DNA of 64,000 bases from Oscillospiraceae bacterium (GTDB lineage Bacteria; Bacillota; Clostridia; Oscillospirales; CAG-272), in the NCBI GenBank assembly GCA_015064355.1, contig SVSJ01000005.1:1-64000 (forward strand), written 5' to 3'. Under the pieces are notes generated by a model that saw only the letters and a list, made by a program, of their open reading frames with translations, did no database searches and had not been told where the DNA came from. Below are positions 8,461 through 18,061 of the stretch, one piece after another (position 1 is the stretch's first letter; each line of letters starts with the position of its first letter). A program made the translations under genes and the position numbers.

Positions 8461-9861
8461 TTAGAATCTGAAGTAAAGGAACGGGCTGAAGGAACCGTCA
8501 ACCAGGTATGCTGTCATTACGAGAATCAGAGCAACGAGGGCGATGGGTTCAAGTACGTTCATGATCTTTGCGCCGGCTGCTTTTTCTTTGATCTTTGTAG
8601 CAACGGTCTTAACAAGAGGTGTTGCACCGATAATGGCAAGAACAAGTACAACAGCGTAACTGCGCAGGTAATATACTGTTTCTGCGTTGATGAAGGGGAT
8701 TCCGCCGGCACCAAAGAGACCGCCAACATTTGCACCCAACTGTGAAAGGTCAACAGATGCAAACAGCACGAAGCTGAACAGCACGAGGACAAGCACGTAA
8801 ATGTGGTTCAGCACCTTCATTTTTTTGAGATGCTTGAGGAGCCACATCTTTTCAATAAGAAGTGCGATTCCAAAGAACACACCCCAGAGGATGAAGTTCC
8901 AGGATGCGCCGTGCCAGAAGCCTGTAAGCATCCAAACAACGAAGATATTGAAGATGTTTCTGAGCTTTGAGCAGCGGTTACCGCCAAGAGGAATATATAC
9001 GTAGTCGCGGAACCATGTACCAAGGGACATATGCCATCTTCTCCAGAATTCTGTAATGCTTCCGGAAATGAAGGGATAGTTGAAGTTCTCAAGGAAATCA
9101 AATCCGAACATTTTACCAAGACCGATAGCCATATCGGAGTAGCCGGAGAAGTCGAAGTATATCTGAAGTGCGTATGAGATACTGTACAGCCAGAAAAATA
9201 CTACCGACTTATCAGCGGATTCGGCAAAGCTTGTACCGAGTCCCGCAAGAACGTCTGCGATAAGGATCTTCTTGCCAAGACCGATCACAAATCTTCTTAT
9301 ACCAACCGCAACTTTCTCAAAGCTGTGGGTTCTTGTTTCAAGCTGCAGGGCGATGTCGGAATATCTTACGATAGGACCTGCGATAAGCTGTGGGAACAAT
9401 GAAATATACGTTGCGAGGTTGATGATATTTTTCTGTGCAGCCACTCCTCCTCTGTATACGTCAACCGTATAGCTGAGGATCTGGAATGTGTAGAAGCTAA
9501 TACCAACGGGCAGAGCGATTCTCAGAAGAGGTACGCCAATGCCTGTTACTGCATTGAAGTTAGAAATAAAGAAATCGGCATATTTGAAGTATGCAAGGAA
9601 TCCAAGGTCTATCACCAATGAGAGGATCAAAAACAGCTTCGACAGCTTTTTGCCTTGGTATTTTTCAATAAGAAGTCCAAGAACGTATCCAAGGATGATC
9701 GTTACTGTCATCAGGACTACGTACTTGGGTTCACCCCACGCATAAAAAACAAGGCTTGCAAGAAGCAAGACCGAGTTTTTTATACATTTAGGTGCGATTA
9801 CATACAGTAATACAACTGCAGGTAAAAAATAATACAGAAACGGGATGCTTGAAAACAGCAT
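8461..9861 (-). CDS. MBOAT family membrane-bound O-acyltransferase (AlgI-like)
   Basis: MLFSSIPFLYYFLPAVVLLY...; FWRRWHMSLGTWFRDYVYIPLGGNR; LTGFWHGASWNFILWG signature. Confidence 0.93.
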   Translation of the reverse strand: MLFSSIPFLYYFLPAVVLLYVIAPKCIKNSVLLLASLVFYAWGEPKYVVLMTVTIILGYVLGLLIEKYQGKKLSKLFLILSLVIDLGFLAYFKYADFFISNFNAVTGIGVPLLRIALPVGISFYTFQILSYTVDVYRGGVAAQKNIINLATYISLFPQLIAGPIVRYSDIALQLETRTHSFEKVAVGIRRFVIGLGKKILIADVLAGLGTSFAESADKSVVFFWLYSISYALQIYFDFSGYSDMAIGLGKMFGFDFLENFNYPFISGSITEFWRRWHMSLGTWFRDYVYIPLGGNRCSKLRNIFNIFVVWMLTGFWHGASWNFILWGVFFGIALLIEKMWLLKHLKKMKVLNHIYVLVLVLFSFVLFASVDLSQLGANVGGLFGAGGIPFINAETVYYLRSYAVVLVLAIIGATPLVKTVATKIKEKAAGAKIMNVLEPIALVALILVMTAYLVDGSFSPFLYFRF

Positions 9862-9935
9862 TTAAATCACCTATTATTATTTACTTAAATGTTCCTAAAT
9901 GCGAATTATTATGATCTTGAAGTCAGTTACAAAAA

Positions 9936-10571
9936 TCAGAGAGCTGCGTCGTGAACTACTACAGCGCCTTCGTAAGTTGCGACAACTGCATCCTTGAATG
10001 CGTTTGTGCTGTCAGCGAGACCGAATGATGCCACTAAGAACCTATCTTCAAATTCAAATGCAACAAAAGTACCATTATTCATATTCATGAAATTGAAAAA
10101 TATTGAAGCACTAATCAGTTCGTTTATATATTCTTCAGGGAAAAGAGTAAGCGAAACAATAGATTCAACATCAGAAATATCAAGCTTGCCAGGTGCATTC
10201 TTAGGCATTTCATAGGAGAATTCTTCCCCAGAGTCAGGGTCTGTTTCAGTCACAGTTATCATTTCTGTGCATGCAAAATATCCCTTTATTTCTTCGCCTG
10301 ATGATGCACCAAAAGCAGGAGCAAGGTTGGAGAGAAAAGTATCGAAGCAGTTATCAAGAATAGCAGACATTTCTTCGGATAGAGGAGATTCTTCATCCTT
10401 TTTTATTTCTATAATTACATAACGTTCTGGAAAACCACACATCCATTCATTGGTCGTAATGTTCTCTTGAAGTTTAGTAATTATAGGGTCGTTCTGCTTG
10501 TTGCCGCATGCTACCATTGCTGTCATAGCAAGGATGAGTGCGAGGATTACGGAGAGAATGCGCTTTGTCAT
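9936..10571 (-). CDS. Putative lipoprotein of unknown function
   Basis: Signal peptide with lipobox MTKRILSVILALILAMTAMVACGNK; no family recognised. Confidence 0.6.
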   Translation of the reverse strand: MTKRILSVILALILAMTAMVACGNKQNDPIITKLQENITTNEWMCGFPERYVIIEIKKDEESPLSEEMSAILDNCFDTFLSNLAPAFGASSGEEIKGYFACTEMITVTETDPDSGEEFSYEMPKNAPGKLDISDVESIVSLTLFPEEYINELISASIFFNFMNMNNGTFVAFEFEDRFLVASFGLADSTNAFKDAVVATYEGAVVVHDAAL

Positions 10572-10899
10572 TTTTTTGTGTTTCCTTTCAAATATTGAAA
10601 AAATTATTTTCTATGTTATAGTTTTCGTGCCGGGCACACATTATATTATGTCCGCCTTCTTGCAAAAACCATACGTTAGACGATATAAAACTAAAAAAGT
10701 TCCCCTGAAAGCTGCGAATTTGATGATTTTTTCGCACTTTGTATGTATACACAAATTCAGAACCACTATTATAAAGCATTATATACCGATTAACCAAGAG
10801 TTATTTTAAAAAATCCCATAATTAACCAAATACAGTATATCAGATCGTTATTAATAACTCCACTTGAATTTATTGACATACTGTTAATTCAATCTTGAC

Positions 10900-10933
10900 A
10901 AAACAAAAGCCGCGTTATTTGCGGCCTTGTTTT
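10900..10933 (-). terminator. Rho-independent terminator after the DUF1540 gene
   Basis: AAAACAAaaGCCGC-gttattt-GCGGCcTTGTTTT. Confidence 0.7.
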
Positions 10934-10949
10934 AAGTTAATTTGATAAT

Positions 10950-11153
10950 TTACTTATTGTTGCAACCGGGCTTCCCGCAGTCACGGGAGAGAACGAAAGA
11001 GTTGCAGTCAACGCACTGGATCACTGTGGGGTTCTTCTCGTGTGTTCCGATATATACCTTATCGAGAGCGCAAAAGTCACAGGTCTTTGCGTGGTTAGCG
11101 CACTGGCTAACAGTACATGCGATAGAATGATTGGGCTTTTTGATACTTTCCAT
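10950..11153 (-). CDS. DUF1540 domain-containing Cys-rich small protein
   Basis: 67 aa: IACTVSQCANHAKTCDFCALDKVYIGTHEKNPTVIQCVDCNSF, DUF1540-like Cys pattern. Confidence 0.75.
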   Translation of the reverse strand: MESIKKPNHSIACTVSQCANHAKTCDFCALDKVYIGTHEKNPTVIQCVDCNSFVLSRDCGKPGCNNK

Positions 11154-11252
11154 ATTTACGCACCATCCTTATGATTTTGGAATTCGTTGAGATATTCCTA
11201 TATTATTATGGCCGGATGGAACGGGAATAATACGCGAAAATCAAAATTGCCC

Positions 11253-12347
11253 TTAATCGTGCGGTGTAGCTCTGTCCCCTCTTATGAAGGAATTAAGCTT
11301 TGACATTTCTTCTGCATCTTTTATTTCTGTAGGCTGCCACGGCTTATTCTCGCTGTAGGTCTGGTACGGAGATACCTCGTAAGATGTGGAAACGATCTCA
11401 CCCTTATCAGATCTTATATTCACCTGAAGGATCGCTGTGTAAGGATCAGGGTATCTTGATGCGCCGTCGATCAAAGCACCCAGGGAATATGCGATGAATC
11501 CGTCACCATAGCTCTCAACAGGCTGAATGTTGATACCGTTTGTACCGACGACAACGTCAGCGCCTGCATCAATGAAAGATCTGAACACGCTTTTTTTGTC
11601 TGCCGAGGGGAGGTGTCCCTCTTCCGTGTCGGTTAAATAGATGATAACAAAATCGTTTTTGAGAACTGCGTTTTCAGTCCAGGAGATCATGCCAAGGACG
11701 TTTTTCTCACTGAGCTTTCCGCAGTAGAAGGCTATCTTCAAGCCGTCGATCTCTTTATAGATCGCTCTGCCAATATCACTCCAGACAAGGCCAGCGGATT
11801 CCAAAGATGCTTTCGTATCGGAATATCCACCTGTTCCGTAGTTTGCTGTTCGCGGGCATTCAAGAACAAGTCCGTCAACATAGCCGTCAGTGAATACTTT
11901 TGCGTTACTGCTGCCGCCCAAATACCACTCGGATGCGTTCTCCTGTGGAGTGAGCTCTTCCCTATCACTTAGCACAGCATTACATGATGCGAGGGTAAAG
12001 TCATCTGTTTTAAAAAGTTCAGTAAGGTTGCGGAGGAAATATGTGCTTCCGTTTTGTGCAAGCGCCTCATTGAATGTGCCATATGAGGTGCTGCCAAGCA
12101 TAGATGCCGGGGTACAAGAGCCTAAAATACTGATCGTTGTGAGATTGTATGAGTAGTCCGGCTCGTTCAGATTTGAGATGGGCTCCTCATTGGGTGCTGT
12201 TTGTATACTTTCGGGAGGTTCCATGCCGGCGGAAAAATTGGCGTCGGTAAATACGGCAACATACAAGAACAAAACCAAAGCAACAAGGACTGTTGATACT
12301 AAAATGAAAATGAATCTTTGCGCTCTTATTCTATCAAGTATTGACAT
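11253..12347 (-). CDS. CapA-like (poly-gamma-glutamate capsule type) protein
   Basis: TM anchor; ISILGSCTPASML; ADVVVGTNGINIQPVESYGDGFIAYSLGALIDG resembles the CapA metallophosphatase-like C-terminal motif. Confidence 0.7.
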   Translation of the reverse strand: MSILDRIRAQRFIFILVSTVLVALVLFLYVAVFTDANFSAGMEPPESIQTAPNEEPISNLNEPDYSYNLTTISILGSCTPASMLGSTSYGTFNEALAQNGSTYFLRNLTELFKTDDFTLASCNAVLSDREELTPQENASEWYLGGSSNAKVFTDGYVDGLVLECPRTANYGTGGYSDTKASLESAGLVWSDIGRAIYKEIDGLKIAFYCGKLSEKNVLGMISWTENAVLKNDFVIIYLTDTEEGHLPSADKKSVFRSFIDAGADVVVGTNGINIQPVESYGDGFIAYSLGALIDGASRYPDPYTAILQVNIRSDKGEIVSTSYEVSPYQTYSENKPWQPTEIKDAEEMSKLNSFIRGDRATPHD

Positions 12348-12450
12348 ATTGTCTCCCTCCTTTCGAAAGCTTATCTATATTTCAAATCATAATCAAGATT
12401 ATTTTACCATATTTCATGGAAAATTTCAAGTATTTCGTTTTTATTTCAGC

Positions 12451-13017
12451 TCAGGTAAATAAGGGGCGTATTTGTTTGCCCTCTCTCACGGCATTAACAC
12501 CCTCCCGACAGCAGGAAAAATCTGCCACAAGTGAATGCGGTTTTTTCACCGTATCGTCCTGCTTCATCGGAACAAAATATACGTTCTTTCTATTAAGCAG
12601 CTTGCCGATATTTATGAAGTTTCCCGACATTGCATCATTTGATGCTAAGGCTACAAGCAACGGTCGGTCAGATCTGAGATGGGCTTTCGCCGCCATTGTC
12701 ACCGGAGTATCTGTTATTCCGTTTGCGAGCTTTGCCAATGTGTTTCCTGTGCAGGGGCATATTATCATACTGTCAAGTGGGGACGACGGGCCGAATTTTT
12801 CCGCCTCCGCGATTGTGTTTACGGCTTCCCTGCCGCTGATTTCTTTGATCTTTGCCTTTAGTTCCTCTGCCGTGCCGAATCTTGTGTCGGTTTCTGATGA
12901 TATATACGACAGAATCGGCACTATATCATATTCCTCTGAAAGTTCTTTCATTACCTTGATTGCTTCGCTATGGGTGCAGAACGAGCCGCAAATTGCAAAT
13001 CCAAGCTTTTTTCTCAT
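12451..13017 (-). CDS. spoVFB: Dipicolinate synthase subunit B
   Basis: Flavoprotein-like: LGFAICGSFCTHSEAIKVMKEL, DSMIICPCTGNTLAKLANGITDTPVTMAAKAHLR; directly follows subunit A. Confidence 0.9.
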   Translation of the reverse strand: MRKKLGFAICGSFCTHSEAIKVMKELSEEYDIVPILSYISSETDTRFGTAEELKAKIKEISGREAVNTIAEAEKFGPSSPLDSMIICPCTGNTLAKLANGITDTPVTMAAKAHLRSDRPLLVALASNDAMSGNFINIGKLLNRKNVYFVPMKQDDTVKKPHSLVADFSCCREGVNAVREGKQIRPLFT

Positions 13018-13023
13018 AGCTTC

Positions 13024-13944
13024 TTACCTCCTCTCAAAATGTCCGTTAAGCTTATCTCGGATAACGGAGCAAATTATTCCACCTGCGCTCTCAGGTGAAG
13101 TTTTCCCGGGTAATGACGGCAAGGGGACTACCTTTATTCCGGAAGTTTCAGCCGCCTCCAAGTCAACACCGGAGTTCCCTGTGGCAAGCTCAAATATTAC
13201 GGTGCCGGCTTTTATTGATTTAAGGAGTTCTTCATTAAATATCAAGTAAGGCACTGTATTAAATATTGCATCGCAAGGTACGGGGTATTCTTTATACTCT
13301 CCCAGCGAGACCGCTACACACCCGTCAACCGCCGCCCAGGATAGATCCTTTACGCTCCTTGCCACCACGTACACCTCGGCACCGAGAAGCTTTAGTCTTG
13401 TGGCGAGTGTTCTGCCGCATCTGCCATATCCAACAACAACAGCCCGCATTCCCGAAACTGTGATCGGAAGATGATTTATACACGCGGCGATCGCCCCTTC
13501 CGCTGTGGGAACGGAGTTTTTAATTTGCAGTTCCTCCGAATTGTAGTAATCATAGGTTTCTATCCCGTGCTCTGCAGCATATTTTACAATGACCTGTGGA
13601 ATCATACCACCAAGAAGCAATGAGCCTATGGGCATTTTTTCACAAATTGCACCGAGCTTCACTCCGGGGGCGTTCTCACGAATCTTTTGTAAGGGGCAAT
13701 TCAAGTATTTTCCGTCCGTTGTGGATGGGAGCGGCAAAATTACTGCATCGGAGCATTTTACCGCCGATTCAAAATCCGCACAGCGCACAGCATTCTTTAG
13801 CTTTTCTTCTTCCTGTGTTCCGTACACAGCGTCAAATCCCCATACGGCACACTCAAAATCTCTGGCAAGACAGTCTGCCATTGCAAGCTGCCGTCTGTCA
13901 CCGCCAAGAATACCAATTTTTATTGTTTCCGACATAATTTTCAC
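13024..13944 (-). CDS. spoVFA: Dipicolinate synthase subunit A
   Basis: IGILGGDRRQLAMADCLA; VVVGYGRCGRTLATRLKLLGAEVYVVAR Rossmann motif. True start may be the inner Met (MSETIKIG). Confidence 0.9.
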   Translation of the reverse strand: MKIMSETIKIGILGGDRRQLAMADCLARDFECAVWGFDAVYGTQEEEKLKNAVRCADFESAVKCSDAVILPLPSTTDGKYLNCPLQKIRENAPGVKLGAICEKMPIGSLLLGGMIPQVIVKYAAEHGIETYDYYNSEELQIKNSVPTAEGAIAACINHLPITVSGMRAVVVGYGRCGRTLATRLKLLGAEVYVVARSVKDLSWAAVDGCVAVSLGEYKEYPVPCDAIFNTVPYLIFNEELLKSIKAGTVIFELATGNSGVDLEAAETSGIKVVPLPSLPGKTSPESAGGIICSVIRDKLNGHFERR

Positions 13945-14015
13945 CCATTAAGATTTTCTGACGGCAAAAAATAAAGCCGTCTCTCCTATAGGATATGCCG
14001 TAGTTCTTGCCTCGG

Positions 14016-14873
14016 TCAAGAAATCCCAGACACCTGCCGTCTCGAAAAGCTGACTACCTTGCCGCTTTTGGGGCTGACAGTTGCACTTATCTCTTTTGAA
14101 CCTGCCACGTAAAGAATGGTGAGGTTACCGGTTGTTTCCTCCTCAATGATTTGCTTTGCTGATTCAAAAGCCAAAGAATCCGCGGGATATAGTATTTTCA
14201 GATATTCCTTTGCAATTTCTTCGCATTCTTCCGGTGTAAAGCTGTAAACTCCTTTGGGAAGTGAGATTGATGCTTCAATGGGAAGGATAGTTTTTTCGTC
14301 AACAAGGACGTATGCGTTGTCACAGGTGAAGAGGTATCTGCCTCCGTCACACCACGTTCCCCTTGCGAAGATATTGCTTCCGCCCACTACGCGATTTGCA
14401 CAGTTTTTCGCTTGTTTGTACTTGGTTACGGCTACCGACGAGGGCTGATATTTCCTCATTTGGGTGGGGAGGCTTCGTGCTTGTTCTGCACTGTTTCCGG
14501 TATCATCAGCAGGGGTGTTGAGAATTTGACGAACATCATTTGCAATTTCAGCGTTTAACTCCCCAATAGTAACTCTCTCTGCCACATTATGAAACTGCAG
14601 GGCAAGTTTACGCTCTCCTGCCCGCAAAGCATAATCCGCCGCTGTTGATGCGTGATGATAGGCTTTCAAATAATCACCTGAGTTCACATCATCTATAATA
14701 CTATAGGCGGCTGTCTCCATTTCAGCGCGATAAGTTGTCGCGGCAGACCGCTCAGCCAAGGACTTAGACCGCAAAACCACCGCGAGTACAGCGAGCAATC
14801 CTATGATCAGACAAAGCATTGTGCACATCACAAGCAAAAACATTTTTGATTTTAACAAACTTTTCATAAACAT
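14016..14873 (-). CDS. Membrane-anchored protein, possibly PepSY/YpeB-like, upstream of spoVF
   Basis: N-terminal TM, ~285 aa; C-terminal beta-rich repeats (YVLVDEKTILPIEASISLPKG...SATVSPKSGKVVSF) suggest PepSY-like domains. Weak family call. Confidence 0.4.
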   Translation of the reverse strand: MFMKSLLKSKMFLLVMCTMLCLIIGLLAVLAVVLRSKSLAERSAATTYRAEMETAAYSIIDDVNSGDYLKAYHHASTAADYALRAGERKLALQFHNVAERVTIGELNAEIANDVRQILNTPADDTGNSAEQARSLPTQMRKYQPSSVAVTKYKQAKNCANRVVGGSNIFARGTWCDGGRYLFTCDNAYVLVDEKTILPIEASISLPKGVYSFTPEECEEIAKEYLKILYPADSLAFESAKQIIEEETTGNLTILYVAGSKEISATVSPKSGKVVSFSRRQVSGIS

Positions 14874-14993
14874 TATTTACTCTCCTGTTTAAATGAACAT
14901 TATTATGTTTGACAAAAGCACGTGTTTTATGCTATAATAATTTTGTATGGGCGATCAGGAAACACTTTATATATTTTGAGGATTTTTATAAAA

Positions 14994-16003
14994 TGACAGA
15001 GCTGGCACGGAGTATGCTTCCGAATCTTATCGGAAACGAAAAAATCAAAAATATACTCTCTGAAGATCTCGCAAGAGGTAAGTCTGCTCACGCCTATATT
15101 CTTGAAGGTCCTCGCGGATCAGGTAAACACACGGCTGCTATGCAAATTTGCGCCGCTGTCCTTTGCGAAAACAAGGATGATCCCGCCTATTCTCTTCCCT
15201 GTGGCAAGTGTTCATTCTGCCGCAAGATCAATTCCGGTGTATTTGTTGATATGATGACCGTTTCAAACGGTGACAAGGCGTCAATCGGTGTTGATCAGAT
15301 CCGTCTAATTAAAGAGACCTTATATATTACGCCCAACGACGGCAACAAGAAGTTCTACATTATTGAGAATGCACATCTTATGACACCTCAGGCACAGAAT
15401 GCGTTTCTTTTGGCACTTGAGGAGCCGCCTGCATACGTTATGTTCTTGCTCCTTTGTGAGAATTCAGCCGCTCTCCTCGAAACTGTGAAAAGCCGTGCAC
15501 CGTCCATTCAGATGGAACGATTTGCACCGGATTTCATTGAAGAGTATTTGCGCGGAATTTACGGAAGCGGGTCTGCTCTGCATCAGAAAATCGTGCGTGC
15601 GGCTCATTTGTCAGGCGGTGCTCTCGGCTATGCAAAAGAATTATATGAGCACGGAAGCGCTGAAATGAAGCTTTACGAAACTGCAAGCGACCTTGTAGAG
15701 GTGCTTGTGTCAGCAAACAAGTCCGGCGGACTCACTTTTGTACAAGGCTCACTGCCCAAATCCCGCGCTGATACCTGTCAGGTCCTTTCTCTTGCGCGGT
15801 TGGCACTCCGAGATCTTATCTCCGATAAAAAAGGTGGAGACCTTCTGTTCTACAGTTCAACTGACGGCGTACCCTCTTTTGCGAAGAAAGTTTCGGTAAA
15901 GCGGCTTCTTGAATTAAGCTCGGCGGTGGCTGAGTCCGAAAAGCTTATTACCGCCAATTGCTCACAAAACACAGTAATGACATCGCTTATTATGAACGGT
16001 TAA
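14994..16003 (+). CDS. holB: DNA polymerase III subunit delta'
   Basis: LPNLIGNEKIKNILSEDLARGKSAHAYILEGPRGSGKHTAA; zinc module CGKCSFC; LALEEPPAYVMFLL. Start moved from 14909 to the Met at 14994. Confidence 0.9.
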
Positions 16004-16027
16004 TATTGATTGGAGAATATATATTTT

Positions 16028-16888
16028 ATGGAAAACAAAATTACACCACAGGAAGAAATGGTAGAAATCGTTGGCGTCAGATTCCGCGACAACGGCAAGA
16101 CCTACTATTTCGCTCCCGGAAACATTAAGGTTCAACAGAATGACTTTGTTATTGTTGAGACCACACGCGGCGTTGAATACGGCTCGGTTGCTATCGGAAA
16201 CAGCTTTGTGGATTCTTCAAAGATCGTTTCTCCCCTGCGCCCTGTATTGAGAATTGCCACAGACAATGACAAAGAGCGTTATGCCGCTAACAAAAAACTG
16301 GAGCTTGATGCCTTTGAGATCTGCAAGAAAAAGATCATTGAGCACGGTCTCGAAATGAAGCTCATTGAGGCGGAATACACCTTTGACAACAGCAAGCTTC
16401 TGTTCTATTTCTCTGCTGATGTGAGAGTTGACTTCAGAGAGCTTGTTAAGGATCTTGCGGCAATTTTCAGAACAAGAATCGAGCTTCGCCAGATCGGTAT
16501 CAGAGATGAAGCAAAGATCATGGGCGGTCTCGGCGTTTGCGGTCGTCCCTTCTGCTGCTCAAGCTTCCTTTCGGATTTTGTACAGGTTTCAATTAAGATG
16601 GCTAAGGAACAGAATCTCTCCCTTAACTCATCAAAGATCTCCGGCACCTGCGGCAGACTTATGTGCTGTCTCAGATACGAGCACGAGACCTATGAACAGG
16701 AGATCGCGCTCACTCCCCCGGTTGATTCCACGGTAAAGACCAAAGACGGAACAGGCACTGTTACAGAGATCAGCCCTCTCACCGGATTAATAAAAGTTAA
16801 GTATCAATCCGGGGATATTAAACCGTATCACAGAGATGACGTTACGGTTTTGAAGCGTCCCGCTCGTGAAAAAAACGATAAAGAGTAA
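16028..16888 (+). CDS. ricT: PSP1-domain protein RicT (YaaT)
   Basis: VEIVGVRFRDNGKTYYFAPG; GGLGVCGRPFCCSSFLSDFVQVSIKMAKEQNLSLNSSKISGTCGRLMCCLRYE, diagnostic RicT segment; downstream of holB. Confidence 0.93.
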   Translation: MENKITPQEEMVEIVGVRFRDNGKTYYFAPGNIKVQQNDFVIVETTRGVEYGSVAIGNSFVDSSKIVSPLRPVLRIATDNDKERYAANKKLELDAFEICKKKIIEHGLEMKLIEAEYTFDNSKLLFYFSADVRVDFRELVKDLAAIFRTRIELRQIGIRDEAKIMGGLGVCGRPFCCSSFLSDFVQVSIKMAKEQNLSLNSSKISGTCGRLMCCLRYEHETYEQEIALTPPVDSTVKTKDGTGTVTEISPLTGLIKVKYQSGDIKPYHRDDVTVLKRPAREKNDKE

Positions 16889-16996
16889 AATTTCACAGGA
16901 TTTCCGCAAATTTTTTTGACTTTTTTTGAAAAACCTATTTTATTTCTGAAGAATATGTGATAGAATTAAAGTATCTTAACACGGAGGTGTATTATT

Positions 16997-17167
16997 ATGG
17001 CATATAAGATTACTGATGATTGCATCGGCTGTGGCGCTTGTGCTGGCGAATGCCCCGTAGGCTGCATTACCGAAGCAGACGGCAAGTACGTTATCAACGC
17101 TGACGAATGTCTTGACTGTGGCGCTTGCGCAGGCGTATGTCCTGTTGATGCTCCTCAGGCTGAATAA
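16997..17167 (+). CDS. Clostridial-type 2[4Fe-4S] ferredoxin (56 aa; not in supplied ORF track)
   Basis: Hand translation: MAYKITDDCIGCGACAGECPVGCITEADGKYVINADECLDCGACAGVCPVDAPQAE*. Two CxxCxxCxxxCP motifs; SD ggaggtg at 16983. Confidence 0.95.
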   Translation: MAYKITDDCIGCGACAGECPVGCITEADGKYVINADECLDCGACAGVCPVDAPQAE

Positions 17168-17211
17168 TTCAGTCGGGCAAACATAACGGCAGTTTATTAC
17201 ATAAACATTTT

Positions 17212-17238
17212 GGGGAGTGGGCGAGTTTGTCCCTCCCC
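17212..17238 (+). terminator. Possible hairpin terminator after the ferredoxin gene
   Basis: GGGGAG...CTCCCC stem followed by a weak T-run. Confidence 0.45.
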
Positions 17239-17271
17239 TTTGCCATATTAGTATAGAAATCGGAGATTCTT

Positions 17272-18045
17272 ATGACTGGGGAGAATTGCCTTTTTGATCC
17301 TACCACAGAGCGACTTGACGAGATTAACGAAAATCTCTCTCTAATACAGCTGAAAACAGGCCTGACATTCGGAACGGACAGCTACCTTCTCGCGGCTTTT
17401 TCAAGATCGGCGAAAAAAGGTACTATGGTTGAGTTTGGCGGCGGTACTGGTGTTGTTTCTTTACTCTGTGCTTCAAGGGAAAAGTTTTTGCACATACATT
17501 GTGTTGAAATACAGCCGTATTTTGCAGAGCTTATCGGACGAAATGCAGAGATGAACAAGCTCGGTCACATGGTGACTTCCGTTTGTGCTGACGTGCGCGA
17601 GCTTGATGCTGCGGTTTTTGGAGCCGAGGTCAGCTCTGTTGTGTCAAATCCCCCTTATATGATGGCTCAGTCAGGTTTCGACAACGCAACTGCGGAAATG
17701 AACACGGCAAGGCGGGAGGAAAACGGTACTATTGACGATTTTGCCGAATCAGCGGCACGGCTGCTTAAATTCGGTGGGTATTTCACAGTCGTTTACAGAC
17801 CTGACAGGTTAAGTGATCTCATTTACGCCATGAAAAAGCACTCTCTTGAGCCGAAGCGTATGATCACCGTTTACCCAACAGCTGAGTCAAAGCCTTGTCT
17901 TGTTTTGGTGGAGGCAAAAAAAGGGGCTGCGTCAGGACTTGTACAGTCGCGTCCCCTTATTATATACAAAGAAAAGAATTCAACGGAGTATACTGCTGAT
18001 ATGCAGGCGGTGTACGACAACTTTACACTTGAGCATTTATTTTAA
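17272..18045 (+). CDS. trmN6: tRNA1(Val) (adenine37-N6)-methyltransferase family (TrmN6/YabB)
   Basis: SAM motif MVEFGGGTGVVSLL and NPPY (SNPPYMMAQSG); synteny holB-ricT-[yabB]-rsmI. Confidence 0.82.
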   Translation: MTGENCLFDPTTERLDEINENLSLIQLKTGLTFGTDSYLLAAFSRSAKKGTMVEFGGGTGVVSLLCASREKFLHIHCVEIQPYFAELIGRNAEMNKLGHMVTSVCADVRELDAAVFGAEVSSVVSNPPYMMAQSGFDNATAEMNTARREENGTIDDFAESAARLLKFGGYFTVVYRPDRLSDLIYAMKKHSLEPKRMITVYPTAESKPCLVLVEAKKGAASGLVQSRPLIIYKEKNSTEYTADMQAVYDNFTLEHLF

Positions 18046-18061
18046 TTGATCGGAGGCCTAT

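Noticed and set aside
7657-8745. 362-aa plus-strand ORF antisense to the DHHW and MBOAT genes
   Set aside because: Spans the junction of two confident minus-strand genes; shadow translation.
10588-10809. Short ORFs 10588-10797 (minus) and 10498-10809 (plus) in an AT-rich spacer
   Set aside because: No SD, mutually antisense, biased composition; region more likely holds promoters for the lipoprotein gene.
12341-13249. 302-aa plus-strand ORF antisense to spoVFB/spoVFA
   Set aside because: Opposite strand of both confident sporulation genes; no SD or motifs.
13960-13981. Hairpin GACGGC-N10-GCCGTC between the YpeB-like gene and spoVFA as a terminator
   Set aside because: Stem is only 6 bp and the downstream T-run on the minus strand is poor; could be a weak attenuator but not supportable.
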